A stretch of 64,000 bases of DNA from an uncultured Ruminococcus sp. (GCA_949291125.1 CASEUJ010000023.1:20825-84824), one strand, 5' to 3'; numbered from the stretch's first letter, positions 8,706 to 17,312 are shown. The notes: generated by a model from the letters alone, not told the origin. A program made the numbers and translations.

Positions 8706-10491
8706 TTGTTTCACCTCCGATCGCATGAATCGGACAGACTTTGCTGCAAAGTCCACATCCGGTGCAGAGCCCAGGCTGAATGGCGACTTTTTCTGCCTGG
8801 ATTACCAGTGCCGGACATCCGATTTCTCGGATGCATTTTTTGCACTGAATGCAAGTATCCGTGATGTGCATAGGTGCATTTGGCTTTACCAGGGCGATAC
8901 AGGGCGCTTTGAAAATGATTGCTTTGACGCCTTTGGTGGCGGCGCATTCCTGCACCGCTTGAATGGATGCCTCCAGATCAAAGGGATCGACGGTAATGAT
9001 CTTTGATAGCCCAATGCCCTCTAAGATCTTTACGATATCCATTTTGGTAATGATATCGCCCATCATGTTTTTGCCAGTGCCGGGGTGTGGTTGGTGACCG
9101 GTCATGGCGGTGGTGGAGTTATCCAGCACACATAAGATCATATCTGCCTCGTTATATACGGCGTTGACAACGCCCGTCATGCCCGAGGCGAAGAAGGTAG
9201 AATCCCCTACAAAAGCAAAGGACACTGCATCGTTTGCTGTGTGGTATAGCCCTTGTGCCATGGTGATTCCGGCGCCCATGCATAGACAAGTATCAGTCAT
9301 GTCCAGCGGCATGGCATTGCCTAAGGTGTAACAGCCGATATCGCCGCAGAAATACGCCTTTTTCCCTTGCATGGCCTTTTTCACGGCATAGAAGGATGCT
9401 CGGTGGGGACATCCGGCGCACAGCACCGGCGGACGAACTGGAAGTACCGGTAGGTCTGACAGATCCCGCTTTGAACATATGGGATCCGCTAGGAATGCGC
9501 CGATTACTTGGGCTGCGTGGTCTGTACTGTTTTCACCAGAGAGTCTGCCGTGACCGGTGGTCTTCCCAAGAATTCGTACTGGCAGATGATGCACGCCGGC
9601 AATGCGCTGGAGCTGGGTCTCGATATAGGGACTCAGCTCTTCATAGCACAGCACTTCCTCCACCTGTTCCAAGATCGGCAGCACTAGCTTTTCCGGGAAG
9701 GGATAGGGGGTTGTAATCTTGCACAAGATTACATCGGTACGATCCTGTAAATACTCTTTGGCATAGCTGTAGCTGACGCCTGAGGCAAAGACTGCCTTTT
9801 TGCCAGTTCCGGAAATGGTGTTTTTTTCGTAGGATGAAAAGTCGTCGCCGATCTTAGGATTGCGCTTTTCGATCATGGCGTGATTTTCGTAGGAGAGTTT
9901 TGGGAAGATGACCCAGCGTTTGGAATCCTTTATAAAGCCGGGGTATGTCTTCGGCATGATCTGTCCATTCCATGTAATAGATGCATAGGCATGGCAGACC
10001 CGAGTGGTGGGGCGGAAGAGCACCGGTGTGTGGTATCGTTCCGAATAGCGGAAGGCATCCTGAATCATTTCGAATGCCTCTTCCGGCGAGGTGGGATCGA
10101 ACACCGGAATGCGTGCAAATTCAGCAAACATCCGGGTATCCTGCTCGGTCTGTGACGAGATCGGTCCTGGGTCATCTGCCGATACGATCACCATGCCGCC
10201 TTCTACACCTACGTATGCCAGCGACATCAGTGGATCGGACGCCACATTCAGTCCCACCTGTTTCATGGTTACCATAGTTCTTGCACCGGCATAGGCAGCT
10301 CCTGCCGCCACTTCCAGCGCTGCTTTTTCATTGACAGACCATTCTACGTGGATGCTGCCGTTATTGTGTTTGGCAATAGTCTCGATAATTTCCGAAGATG
10401 GTGTGCCGGGATAGCCGGAAACCAAGTTCACTTCGGCCGCGATTGCACCGAGAGCGATCGCACCATTGCCCATGACGTATTCTTGTTTCAT
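8698..10491 (-). CDS. iorA: Indolepyruvate:ferredoxin oxidoreductase, alpha subunit
   Basis: The 597-residue alpha subunit has an N-terminal pyrimidine-binding region (NLVSGYPGTPSSEI near residue 22), a thiamine-diphosphate motif GDSTFFASGM around residue 420, and two C-terminal ferredoxin-type [4Fe-4S] sites. These are CIQCKKC with a later CP (about 547-559) and CTGCGLCSKVCP (about 576-587). It binds CoA, TPP and transfers electrons to ferredoxin in the cytoplasm. It leads the operon and has a ribosome site AAAGGA. The promoter lies about 170 bases upstream, leaving a long leader. The family acts on indole-, phenyl- and hydroxyphenylpyruvate; the real substrate here is not decided by sequence. 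Confidence 0.95.
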   Translation of the reverse strand: MKQEYVMGNGAIALGAIAAEVNLVSGYPGTPSSEIIETIAKHNNGSIHVEWSVNEKAALEVAAGAAYAGARTMVTMKQVGLNVASDPLMSLAYVGVEGGMVIVSADDPGPISSQTEQDTRMFAEFARIPVFDPTSPEEAFEMIQDAFRYSERYHTPVLFRPTTRVCHAYASITWNGQIMPKTYPGFIKDSKRWVIFPKLSYENHAMIEKRNPKIGDDFSSYEKNTISGTGKKAVFASGVSYSYAKEYLQDRTDVILCKITTPYPFPEKLVLPILEQVEEVLCYEELSPYIETQLQRIAGVHHLPVRILGKTTGHGRLSGENSTDHAAQVIGAFLADPICSKRDLSDLPVLPVRPPVLCAGCPHRASFYAVKKAMQGKKAYFCGDIGCYTLGNAMPLDMTDTCLCMGAGITMAQGLYHTANDAVSFAFVGDSTFFASGMTGVVNAVYNEADMILCVLDNSTTAMTGHQPHPGTGKNMMGDIITKMDIVKILEGIGLSKIITVDPFDLEASIQAVQECAATKGVKAIIFKAPCIALVKPNAPMHITDTCIQCKKCIREIGCPALVIQAEKVAIQPGLCTGCGLCSKVCPIHAIGGETNA

Positions 10492-10656
10492 GTATCAAAA
10501 GTCCTTTCTGTTTTGGACTGCTATCGTTGGATCGAGTCTGACTCATTTGTTTACGCTTTCCAGGAACGGCGCGTCAGAAATTTTTGAGCGATATTACACA
10601 GAGATCCAGTATCATATGTTTTTTGTGCAATTTGCCACAGACTCGTTCCCAGCATG
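10492..10656 (-). promoter_or_regulatory. Long 5' leader of the iorAB-paaK operon
   Basis: About 165 bases lie between the mapped promoter and the iorA start. Within it, GGAACG (minus strand, near 10644) can pair with CGTTCC (near 10565). AGTCC can also pair with the GGACT that forms part of the ribosome site region. No T-box sequence or known riboswitch core was found. A regulatory role is an inference. Confidence 0.4.
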
Positions 10657-10662
10657 AATCCC

Positions 10663-10691
10663 ATTATACCATATTTGCGTCGGAATTGCAA
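10663..10691 (-). promoter_or_regulatory. Promoter of the iorAB-paaK operon
   Basis: On the minus strand: TTGCAA (10686-10691), 17-bp spacer, TATAAT (10663-10668) preceded by TGG (extended -10). Confidence 0.85.
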
Positions 10692-10723
10692 CCGCATTCA
10701 GACAAATTCGCAGAAATACCAAC

Positions 10724-10758
10724 AAAAAGGCAGACAAAACGCCATGCATTTTGTCTGC
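10724..10758 (-). terminator. Intrinsic terminator after the pnuC gene
   Basis: A perfect 10-bp stem, GCAGACAAAA (10730-10739) with 10749-10758, followed on the minus strand by a T run. It sits directly upstream of the iorA promoter and separates the two minus-strand units. Confidence 0.85.
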
Positions 10759-10848
10759 TTAGTTCAGTTTTAAGATCGATCTTCAATACAGTTATAGGTG
10801 ATAGCCGTAAGTTTCTGCACGAAAGCATCATCACATGAGCAGCTCCAT

Positions 10849-11541
10849 CTATGCCGATTGCTGCCGGATCTGCATTTTTGACCAGCTGATATACCCATAG
10901 ATATCGTTTGCCAAAAATGCGGTAAAACAGATCACCACGGATACATAAGATGAATCAGAAAAAGCGGCAAGCGTCCATAAAACGATCAGAACAATATCAT
11001 TTGCAGCATATGCGAGCGCATAGAATGGGCTGCGGCGGAACGTCAGGTAGACGGCGAGAAAACTCGTCAGAACAGAAATCGTACTTGGAATGAGGTTTGC
11101 CGTGTGAAATGCCTTCAAGATAAAGTAGAAGATAAATGTGACGACTGCACTGAGCGCGAACATAAAAATTACTTCGCCGAGCCCGATTTGATTGACTTTG
11201 ACTTCTGCTTTATTTTTTTCAAATGGATTGCGTATCCATGAGATCAGTGAGAAGACCGCCATTGGCGCCGTCATGCCAAGATATGTGATCATCTCACCGT
11301 AATAGCAGAAAGTAAAGGAAATGATGCCGTAAAGCAAACTGAACAGAATGACTAGTACCTGTGCAAATGGATTGCCTTTGGCACAGAAGATTAGCGAGGT
11401 CGTCCCCACGATTGAAGCTGTAAGCGTCAGGGGATTGGCACGGTCAAATATAGCGTACGAAATGATAATCAATGCAACCGATGTGCCCCAGAGAGCCCAT
11501 TCACACTTTGTGAAATAGTGTAGGATTTGATTTGATTTCAT
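10849..11541 (-). CDS. pnuC: PnuC-family vitamin transporter
   Basis: This 230-residue integral membrane protein has about seven hydrophobic helices. The C-terminal conserved block AYAANDIVLIVLW...FLANDIYGYISW is the PnuC signature (WxxxN and NDxYG-type motifs). PnuC proteins carry nicotinamide riboside into the cell by facilitated diffusion, trapped by phosphorylation; relatives carry thiamine or riboflavin. The gene stands alone with its own consensus promoter, a leader of about 205 bases and a terminator. The GGAGGAAG ribosome site is strong. The leader lacks the conserved elements of TPP and FMN riboswitches, which argues mildly for the nicotinamide riboside role. Confidence 0.9.
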   Translation of the reverse strand: MKSNQILHYFTKCEWALWGTSVALIIISYAIFDRANPLTLTASIVGTTSLIFCAKGNPFAQVLVILFSLLYGIISFTFCYYGEMITYLGMTAPMAVFSLISWIRNPFEKNKAEVKVNQIGLGEVIFMFALSAVVTFIFYFILKAFHTANLIPSTISVLTSFLAVYLTFRRSPFYALAYAANDIVLIVLWTLAAFSDSSYVSVVICFTAFLANDIYGYISWSKMQIRQQSA

Positions 11542-11746
11542 TAATAACTTCCTCCGAAAATAGTATTTTTAAGGCAATGTCGTACAAAGATCCGGTATTC
11601 GCTGTGTCCCGGAAGGAATACTGCTTAAAAGATACACTGTTAGATTTTTCTTCAGCGGAAAACCCAATGAACACCAAACTGGTATCATTGCTAACAGGTG
11701 CCGGGAAAAGTCGGCGAGTTGTTTTAGTGCGGCGTGCTGATACATT
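11542..11746 (-). promoter_or_regulatory. Structured 5' leader of pnuC, possible riboswitch
   Basis: The leader is about 205 bases. In the RNA, CUGUUAG (from 11697-11691) pairs perfectly with CUAACAG (from 11643-11637). A hairpin CAAUGA...UCAUUG (from 11690-11685 and 11670-11665) stacks directly inside it, extended by ACCA/UGGU, with a 21-base bulge opposite. Further downstream GUAUUC and GAAUAC form a second stem near 11599-11622, close to a CUUCC that could cover the GGAGGAAG ribosome site. I do not recognise it as any named class. Confidence 0.45.
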
Positions 11747-11751
11747 TTGTT

Positions 11752-11780
11752 ATTATAGCATCTGTGTGTTCACTTGTCAA
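11752..11780 (-). promoter_or_regulatory. Promoter of pnuC
   Basis: Perfect consensus on the minus strand: TTGACA (11775-11780), 17-bp spacer, TATAAT (11752-11757). Confidence 0.92.
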
Positions 11781-11821
11781 GAAAAAAAGTGCTGTATTCC
11801 GGAAAAACTCAGAGATAACAC

Positions 11822-11850
11822 TTGATTTTATTCAACATATATGATAAAAT
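11822..11850 (+). promoter_or_regulatory. Promoter of the pectate lyase gene
   Basis: TTGATT (11822-11827), 17-bp spacer, TAAAAT (11845-11850) with an upstream TGA extension. It diverges from the pnuC promoter 42 bases away. Confidence 0.75.
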
Positions 11851-11883
11851 ATATGTATCTTTTACAATTTGGGAGGAATTGAC

Positions 11884-14800
11884 ATGCAAAGAAAACGACC
11901 TTTCAGGCTTCTCTTGTGGATGCTTGTAGCAACGATGATGATCGGACTTTTGCCGATGATCCCGTTTACCGGACTGCACGCATTGGCGGTGGATACATCT
12001 TCTTATCCGGTGCAGGCAGTACAGATCGGTGCGTATAATACCAAGCGCGGATTATCGCACACTGGTACAAGTGTGAACACAGGAGATCCCGGCGGAATAT
12101 GGCGGATCGATTATGTTTCGGACGGTGTCTATCAGATCGTGAGCCTATCGGATGGCACCTATCTGACGGCAAACAGTTCGGTGTGTACGATGGCGGCAAA
12201 AAACGACAGTGCAAGCCAGAACTGGAATATTGTCGGTGTGACGCAAGATCATGAGGGCTATGGCCTCTATTACCAGATCGTGAACACCTCCACCAACACG
12301 GCGCTGACATATTATCAGGGCAACAATACGGTAGGGCTTACAGCGTATACCGGTGATGGTGCACAGAAATGGAAGCTGAATCTCTATGGACAAGAGGGAT
12401 TTTCCGGGAATTGTATGGTTGCAGAAGGAGAAAAGGCGGCGAATATTGGCGGCTTGTTAGGACGTACGGTTACGGCTAGTACTGCGGATGAGCTGGAGGC
12501 ATACTTAAATGCGACAGAACCGTTGACGATCGTTGTCACTAAAAACATTGACATGCAGAATAAGTTTCACACGCGCATCCGGGATTATAAGACGATTGTA
12601 GGGTCGTACAGCGCGAATACCATCGCTGACTGTTATCTCCGCACCAACGATGAATACGGCGCCGAGAACGACAGCCCAAGCGACAACATCGTTATTCGGA
12701 ACATCGACTTCCAGGCAGTAAATGTGGAAGATCGGATCTTGATCAATATCTGGTCGTCGCGCAATATCTGGATCGATCACTGTACTTTTAACAGCCAGCT
12801 GACGCGAGATAGAGATGAGGTCGGTAAGTTTATCTGGATCAATACGCCATATGAGAGCTATCTGGATGCAAAGGATCGTCTGCGCAGTCCGGACTATGTG
12901 ACGATCTCATACTGTACTTTTGCCAATCGTTATTGGACAGTGGCGTATGGCACGCAGAACGATGAAACAAGCCGTTGTCGCACAACGTTATGCTATAACC
13001 TATGGGATGACAATGTCAGACGCTGCCCACAGATTGGTAATGGCAACGGTCATATCTATAACAACTATTATGTTGGCAATGACAACGGCAACGACAGCGG
13101 TACAGCGCAGATCATCGGTGGTGATGGTTCGAATATCGTCAGCGAAAACTGTCGCTTTGTGTCCTATGACAACGTTTATCCCTATAGCATCTGTGCAGGC
13201 AGAGGCAATGATCCATATCGGGACAGCGGCTCGTATTATGCGCAAAAATCCGACGATACGCCAACACCACTGACGGTAGATATTAAGGTGACAAGTACAT
13301 GGGTTCCATCACAGGAGAATTACGGTTATTCCCTGATCGATGCCTATAACACCAGCGGTACGGATATCAAGGCATTTTGTGAAAGTTACGCCGGTGCGGT
13401 GTCTTCGGCATCAGCACTCAAATATATCACCGATGTAGATATGACGAAGTATGTGGCAACGTGTTATGCTTCTCCATATCTGACAGATGGATTCAATTCT
13501 GCATATGGTGAGTTGGTGACAGAATTTACGCCGGCAGTGCTCAAAGAAGGTGCGGTCTATATGATCCAGAATGTTGGCAGCGGATTATATCTGGAAGTAG
13601 AGGGTGCGGCGGCTGACAATGGCACGAGAGTGCAGCAGTGGGGTGCAACCGAGCCGGCATCGCACAACACATGGCGTGTGCTTTCGGCAGGAGATGGCTA
13701 TTATTACCTTTATCCGCAGATTGCAGACAAGGTAAGCTATCTATTAGACGTGACAGATAATAGTCCGGCAAACGGCGTGGCAATGAACATTTGGTCGGAA
13801 ACCGGTGCAGATGCACAAAAATTCAAGTTTTATCAGAATGCGGATGGCTCGTACCATATTCTTACCAAATCCAGTGGAGATCAGAGTTGTGTCGCGATCG
13901 AATCTGCCTCGAACAGTTCCGGCGCAAGTGCAGTACAATGGAAGGTGGATCTGTCGGATACATCTCAGCAGTGGACGCTGACGCAAGTTGAAGACACCGG
14001 CTGTACGATGGATACTACAAAGACTTATATGTTCCGCAACGCCAATAGTGATCTTTATATGGAAGTAGAGAATGGTACGGCGGAAGACAATGCCAATGTT
14101 CAGCAATGGGGCGCAAACGGATCGGCATCGCACAACAGCTGGACGCTTGAATCGTTCGGGGGCGGATATTATTACATCGTTTCTAGATTAGCGGATGGCT
14201 CAACCTATTACTTGAATGCTGCCGGCAGCGAAAATGGTGCGAATATTGAGATTTTGACCAACAATCGAACCAGTTCTCACCTGTTCAAGTTTGTGAAAAA
14301 TCCAGACGGGACTTATTACATCCTTACCCGTGCTTCGAGGGATGCAGCAGCGGTAGAAGTGGCAAATGCATCCACATCCAGCGGTGCTAATGTTCAACAG
14401 TGGGAAGTTAACGGTCATAGCTGTCAGAAGTGGGTGGTGGAAACGGTAAATGTACCGGAAGTTACAACGACACAGGCACAGACTCCGGGGACGACTGCGA
14501 TAGCTGCTGAAACTACTGAAACAACAGTGGTAACGACAGTATCTACTGTTTCTGTAACGACAACAGGATTGAGTCTGACAGATGTGATCACAACAGAATT
14601 GGAGCCGGAGCAGAGTACAACCATAGAGGATATTTCTGCAACTTTAGTGACAACCGCATCCACATTACCGGATGATGCAACAACGACTGCGGTATTCATA
14701 ACGACAACGCAGACGGTACAGGTGACTGTGGTAACGACAGGAGAAACGGGTGCAACTGGTTCGGATGCTGTTACAACATCGCAGTCAGCGACAGAAGCTA

Positions 14801-15066
14801 CTATGTCTACTACGGGCACGACCACAGTGCCAGTGGGATATCCTGGAAATGTTTTCTGTGGAGATGTCAATCTTGATGGAGTGATTACAATGTCGGATGT
14901 GATCTTACTGAGTAAGTATGCATTGCGTCTGGTAGATCTGAATGATATTTCTGTGAGAAGCGGTGATTGTAATGCAGACGGTATGACAGATGGAATCGAT
15001 GCATTGATCTTATTGCGATTCAGTGTACAGCTGATACAGTCGCTGCCGGACACATCGGGGCAGTGA
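11884..15066 (+). CDS. Secreted PL1 pectate lyase with three beta-trefoils and a dockerin
   Basis: The 1060-residue protein starts at an ATG 8 bases after GGGAGGAA. It has a signal peptide (about 1-35) and a first ricin-type beta-trefoil (about 40-170). A PL1 parallel beta-helix domain covers about 190-530, with NIWIDHCTFNSQ near residue 294 and DDNVRRCPQIGNGNG near residue 375, the latter carrying the conserved PL1 arginine region. Two more ricin/CBM13-like trefoils follow (about 555-705 and 710-857), each with repeated QW-type strands such as VQQWGA. A Thr/Val-rich linker (about 860-985) and a type I dockerin (about 991-1055; DVNLDGVITMSDV and DCNADGMTDGIDA) end the protein. PL1 enzymes cleave polygalacturonate by beta-elimination with calcium. 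The dockerin closely matches that of the GH26 protein, implying the same cohesin partner. Confidence 0.92.
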   Translation: MQRKRPFRLLLWMLVATMMIGLLPMIPFTGLHALAVDTSSYPVQAVQIGAYNTKRGLSHTGTSVNTGDPGGIWRIDYVSDGVYQIVSLSDGTYLTANSSVCTMAAKNDSASQNWNIVGVTQDHEGYGLYYQIVNTSTNTALTYYQGNNTVGLTAYTGDGAQKWKLNLYGQEGFSGNCMVAEGEKAANIGGLLGRTVTASTADELEAYLNATEPLTIVVTKNIDMQNKFHTRIRDYKTIVGSYSANTIADCYLRTNDEYGAENDSPSDNIVIRNIDFQAVNVEDRILINIWSSRNIWIDHCTFNSQLTRDRDEVGKFIWINTPYESYLDAKDRLRSPDYVTISYCTFANRYWTVAYGTQNDETSRCRTTLCYNLWDDNVRRCPQIGNGNGHIYNNYYVGNDNGNDSGTAQIIGGDGSNIVSENCRFVSYDNVYPYSICAGRGNDPYRDSGSYYAQKSDDTPTPLTVDIKVTSTWVPSQENYGYSLIDAYNTSGTDIKAFCESYAGAVSSASALKYITDVDMTKYVATCYASPYLTDGFNSAYGELVTEFTPAVLKEGAVYMIQNVGSGLYLEVEGAAADNGTRVQQWGATEPASHNTWRVLSAGDGYYYLYPQIADKVSYLLDVTDNSPANGVAMNIWSETGADAQKFKFYQNADGSYHILTKSSGDQSCVAIESASNSSGASAVQWKVDLSDTSQQWTLTQVEDTGCTMDTTKTYMFRNANSDLYMEVENGTAEDNANVQQWGANGSASHNSWTLESFGGGYYYIVSRLADGSTYYLNAAGSENGANIEILTNNRTSSHLFKFVKNPDGTYYILTRASRDAAAVEVANASTSSGANVQQWEVNGHSCQKWVVETVNVPEVTTTQAQTPGTTAIAAETTETTVVTTVSTVSVTTTGLSLTDVITTELEPEQSTTIEDISATLVTTASTLPDDATTTAVFITTTQTVQVTVVTTGETGATGSDAVTTSQSATEATMSTTGTTTVPVGYPGNVFCGDVNLDGVITMSDVILLSKYALRLVDLNDISVRSGDCNADGMTDGIDALILLRFSVQLIQSLPDTSGQ

Positions 15067-15104
15067 TAAACAAATGATCAGTTTTTTGAACGAATCATAA
15101 ACAA

Positions 15105-15157
15105 GAGAGGTTTCTTGCTGGACATGGATATCATAGAAGGCAGCAAACCTCTTTTTA
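15105..15157 (+). terminator. Intrinsic terminator after the pectate lyase gene
   Basis: AGAGGTTT(CT)TGCT pairs with AGCAAACCTCT (15142-15152), leaving a two-base bulge, and a T run follows. Confidence 0.8.
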
Positions 15158-15205
15158 TTTTTGGAGGTAGTGAAGCGGCATGCTGTGAGTACCGTTTTAC
15201 TGTAA

Positions 15206-15256
15206 AACAACAGGAGTGAAAGACACTAGATATCTGTGCCTTTCACTCCTGTTGTT
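15206..15256. terminator. Bidirectional terminator between convergent genes
   Basis: A perfect 17-bp inverted repeat, AACAACAGGAGTGAAAG (15206-15222) with 15240-15256. On the minus strand it leads into a short T run, so it serves mainly the SseB-family gene. Confidence 0.85.
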
Positions 15257-15306
15257 AGGTTGGAATATGCTATCAAATGACAACAAAATACAGTGCAAAT
15301 TGCATG

Positions 15307-16512
15307 TTACGCTTCGTAGAACGGCGCTTTTCCTTCAGTTGCCTGTTTACCCAGCGGAGATTCCACCGGCGCCACAACGCAGGAACCATGTTTTTTTGCG
15401 ATCTGTGCAATCGGTTCTGCAAGTTCGCGGATATCCGTTTTCGGATCATCCAGTTCGAGCAAAATGAGGTGTCCGTCTGTGCCGTTTGCCTTGATGCCTG
15501 CAAGATATGCTTTCTTGATCGAGGGGATCGTTTCCATATGTGTTTTCAGCTCTTGGAGCATGTCCATCGGGATCACTTTTAGTTCCTGCAGTTCCAGCCG
15601 CGGCTGGATCGCCATCACCTGTTCTTTGGTGAAAGCAAGACCGATCGTGAATGGATCGATTACGATGCCGGCCGCCGTATTCTGCGGTGTAGAAAGCATA
15701 CCGGTATACTGTGCAAATGTCATCGGAAGCGCACTGCACTGCGGAGCTGCGGTCCATTTTTGCAGCTCAGATAAGCTGGTGAAGATCGGAAGGAACTTTT
15801 TGTCATCACGGTTGATCATGATGAATTCTGCTTTTGCGTTTGCCTTTTCGCCTGGCTTTACTTCTTTCGGGAAATCACGAATAATTGCCGGCGCAACAAA
15901 ACGACCCTTGCGTAGAGCAGTGAACAGCTGGTTCTGTACTTCTTGCGACGGTTCATTGCGCAGACGTACTGCTGCAGCTACCACATCCGGATTGGTAAGT
16001 TTATCTGTGCCGAGCAGTGGCGAGATGGTATGGTTTCCGTTTGTGTTCGGTGTTGCAGTCGATGTTTCAGGAAGCGTTACACCCTTGATCTCTGCCATCT
16101 TTTCTTTATGCATGACAATGTTGTTTTCCGCCGGATTGATGACAATGCCGCGGATATCAATGTTCTGCTTGAGCAGGATGTCGCAGTACTGATCAAATGT
16201 AATGACCATGGTTTCTGCATCTGGATCATTTTTCCATTTCAGGAATTCCAGCCAGTCAGTGAATGCCGGAAACAGCTTTGTGCCAGCCTTATTGGTAACC
16301 GCCATCAGAGATGCCTGTACCTGACGCTGACCGTTTTCATCGGGCTCTACTTCATCGAGCGAAGTGCGCAGAGAGATCGGCGCGATAAAGGAAGCCTCCT
16401 GTATTGCGCTGAGCATGGCTTCTTCTGTCTGTGGGTTTTGACTCTGTTTGAAATCCGCCATAGCGGCAACCAGATCGGGATTTTTAATTGTAGGTTTTTT
16501 CAGTTGTGCCAA
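15307..16512 (-). CDS. Double SseB-domain protein
   Basis: The 401-residue cytoplasmic protein has no signal peptide or membrane helix. It contains two copies of the SseB N-terminal module: residues about 10-135 and about 165-310, each with the pattern D(L/V)VAA...RF(V/I)AP...F..FT...L.KW...T.(A/D)QY and ending in a GI(V/I)I(N/D)P motif. A C-terminal SseB domain follows (about 325-398, with IKKAYLAGIKANGTDGHLIL). The family is named after E. coli SseB (enhanced serine sensitivity); its molecular role in Firmicutes is not known. The start is TTG with GAGGTGAACC upstream. It has its own promoter and terminator, so it is a single-gene unit. Confidence 0.85.
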   Translation of the reverse strand: MAQLKKPTIKNPDLVAAMADFKQSQNPQTEEAMLSAIQEASFIAPISLRTSLDEVEPDENGQRQVQASLMAVTNKAGTKLFPAFTDWLEFLKWKNDPDAETMVITFDQYCDILLKQNIDIRGIVINPAENNIVMHKEKMAEIKGVTLPETSTATPNTNGNHTISPLLGTDKLTNPDVVAAAVRLRNEPSQEVQNQLFTALRKGRFVAPAIIRDFPKEVKPGEKANAKAEFIMINRDDKKFLPIFTSLSELQKWTAAPQCSALPMTFAQYTGMLSTPQNTAAGIVIDPFTIGLAFTKEQVMAIQPRLELQELKVIPMDMLQELKTHMETIPSIKKAYLAGIKANGTDGHLILLELDDPKTDIRELAEPIAQIAKKHGSCVVAPVESPLGKQATEGKAPFYEA

Positions 16513-16593
16513 TTCGGTTCACCTCATCAAAAGATTATCACCCAGTAATGGGGCTGCGTCGCACTCTGCGCAGGTATTTACAGGGATATGATT

Positions 16594-16622
16594 AGTATAA
16601 CACACTTCTGCCAAAAAAGCAA
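16594..16622 (-). promoter_or_regulatory. Promoter of the SseB-family gene
   Basis: On the minus strand: TTGCTT (16617-16622), 17-bp spacer, TATACT (16594-16599). Confidence 0.75.
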
Positions 16623-16736
16623 GCGATTTTGTGCAAAAGTATTATAAGCGCCACAGTGCACAAAGTCAATGGACAATTTTTGTTTCATTTGTCTATATGG
16701 TTTTGCTGCCTATTTTGGGAAATGATGTGTAGAAAA

Positions 16737-16772
16737 GAGAAAAACCAGATGAAACAAAGGCGTTTCATCTGG
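16737..16772 (-). terminator. Intrinsic terminator after rpmB
   Basis: An 11-bp perfect stem, CCAGATGAAAC (16745-16755) with 16762-16772, followed on the minus strand by TTTTT. Confidence 0.9.
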
Positions 16773-16828
16773 CAGCTTTCTACAATTATGAATAGTCCGT
16801 CTCAGCGGCAAACCCTTTTTCTTCAGGC

Positions 16829-17014
16829 TTATGCACGTTCCACTTTGCCGGAGCGCAGGCATCTGGAGCAAACGTACAGATGACAAGGCGTACCCTTTAC
16901 CACTGCTTTTACACGCTTTACATTCGGTTTCCACGTTCTGTTGGAACGTCTGTGCGAGTGAGAAACCTTGATACCAAAGCTTACGCCCTTTCCGCAAATT
17001 TCACATTTTGCCAT
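16829..17014 (-). CDS. rpmB: 50S ribosomal protein L28
   Basis: This 61-residue basic protein starts MAKCEICGKGVSFGIKVSHS and ends with a CxxC pair (VCSRCLRSGK). The four cysteines (C4, C7 and the two near residue 51) mark the zinc-binding form of L28. The ATG at 17014 sits behind AAGGAGGTG, which decides the start against longer upstream readings. It is monocistronic with its own promoter and terminator, as is common in Clostridia. Confidence 0.96.
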   Translation of the reverse strand: MAKCEICGKGVSFGIKVSHSHRRSNRTWKPNVKRVKAVVKGTPCHLYVCSRCLRSGKVERA

Positions 17015-17084
17015 ACTACTGCACCTCCTTTTACGAAGCATCATGCCAGACCGTATTTCAGACAATCTGCAAACTAACATATCT

Positions 17085-17113
17085 ATTTTATCAGATACCG
17101 TAAAAAAAAGCAA
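17085..17113 (-). promoter_or_regulatory. Promoter of rpmB
   Basis: On the minus strand: TTGCTT (17108-17113), 17-bp spacer, TAAAAT (17085-17090). Confidence 0.75.
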
Positions 17114-17283
17114 GCATTTTTTCGAATACTTTCAAATATTTTTTTTTATCTACGAAAACAGAACAAACAAAGGCTATTGATCAAAATTTTCATTTTTATT
17201 TTGACTTTTTCTTTGTAAAGCTTATCCATAAACCTGCACAAAGCATGATAAAGCAGTATTTTGAAAAAAAAATCTGGCTGGGC

Positions 17284-17312
17284 TTGAAATCTGGATCTGA
17301 ATCATGTATAAT
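17284..17312 (+). promoter_or_regulatory. Promoter of the site-2 protease/scpAB operon
   Basis: TTGAAA (17284-17289), 17-bp spacer, TATAAT (17307-17312). Confidence 0.85.

Larger units (their letters stand above)
16513..16828. other. Intergenic region between the SseB gene and rpmB
   Basis: The 316 bases hold the SseB-gene promoter and the rpmB terminator. The stretch between (about 16623-16736) shows no ORF with a ribosome site and no structure I could support. Confidence 0.6.

Noticed and set aside
10492-10656. T-box element in the iorA leader
   Set aside because: The conserved T-box sequence (AGGGTGG-ACCGCG type) and a specifier stem are absent.
11542-11746. TPP or FMN riboswitch ahead of pnuC
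   Set aside because: The conserved CUGAGA/ACCUGAUC and AGGAUAU elements of those classes are not present.
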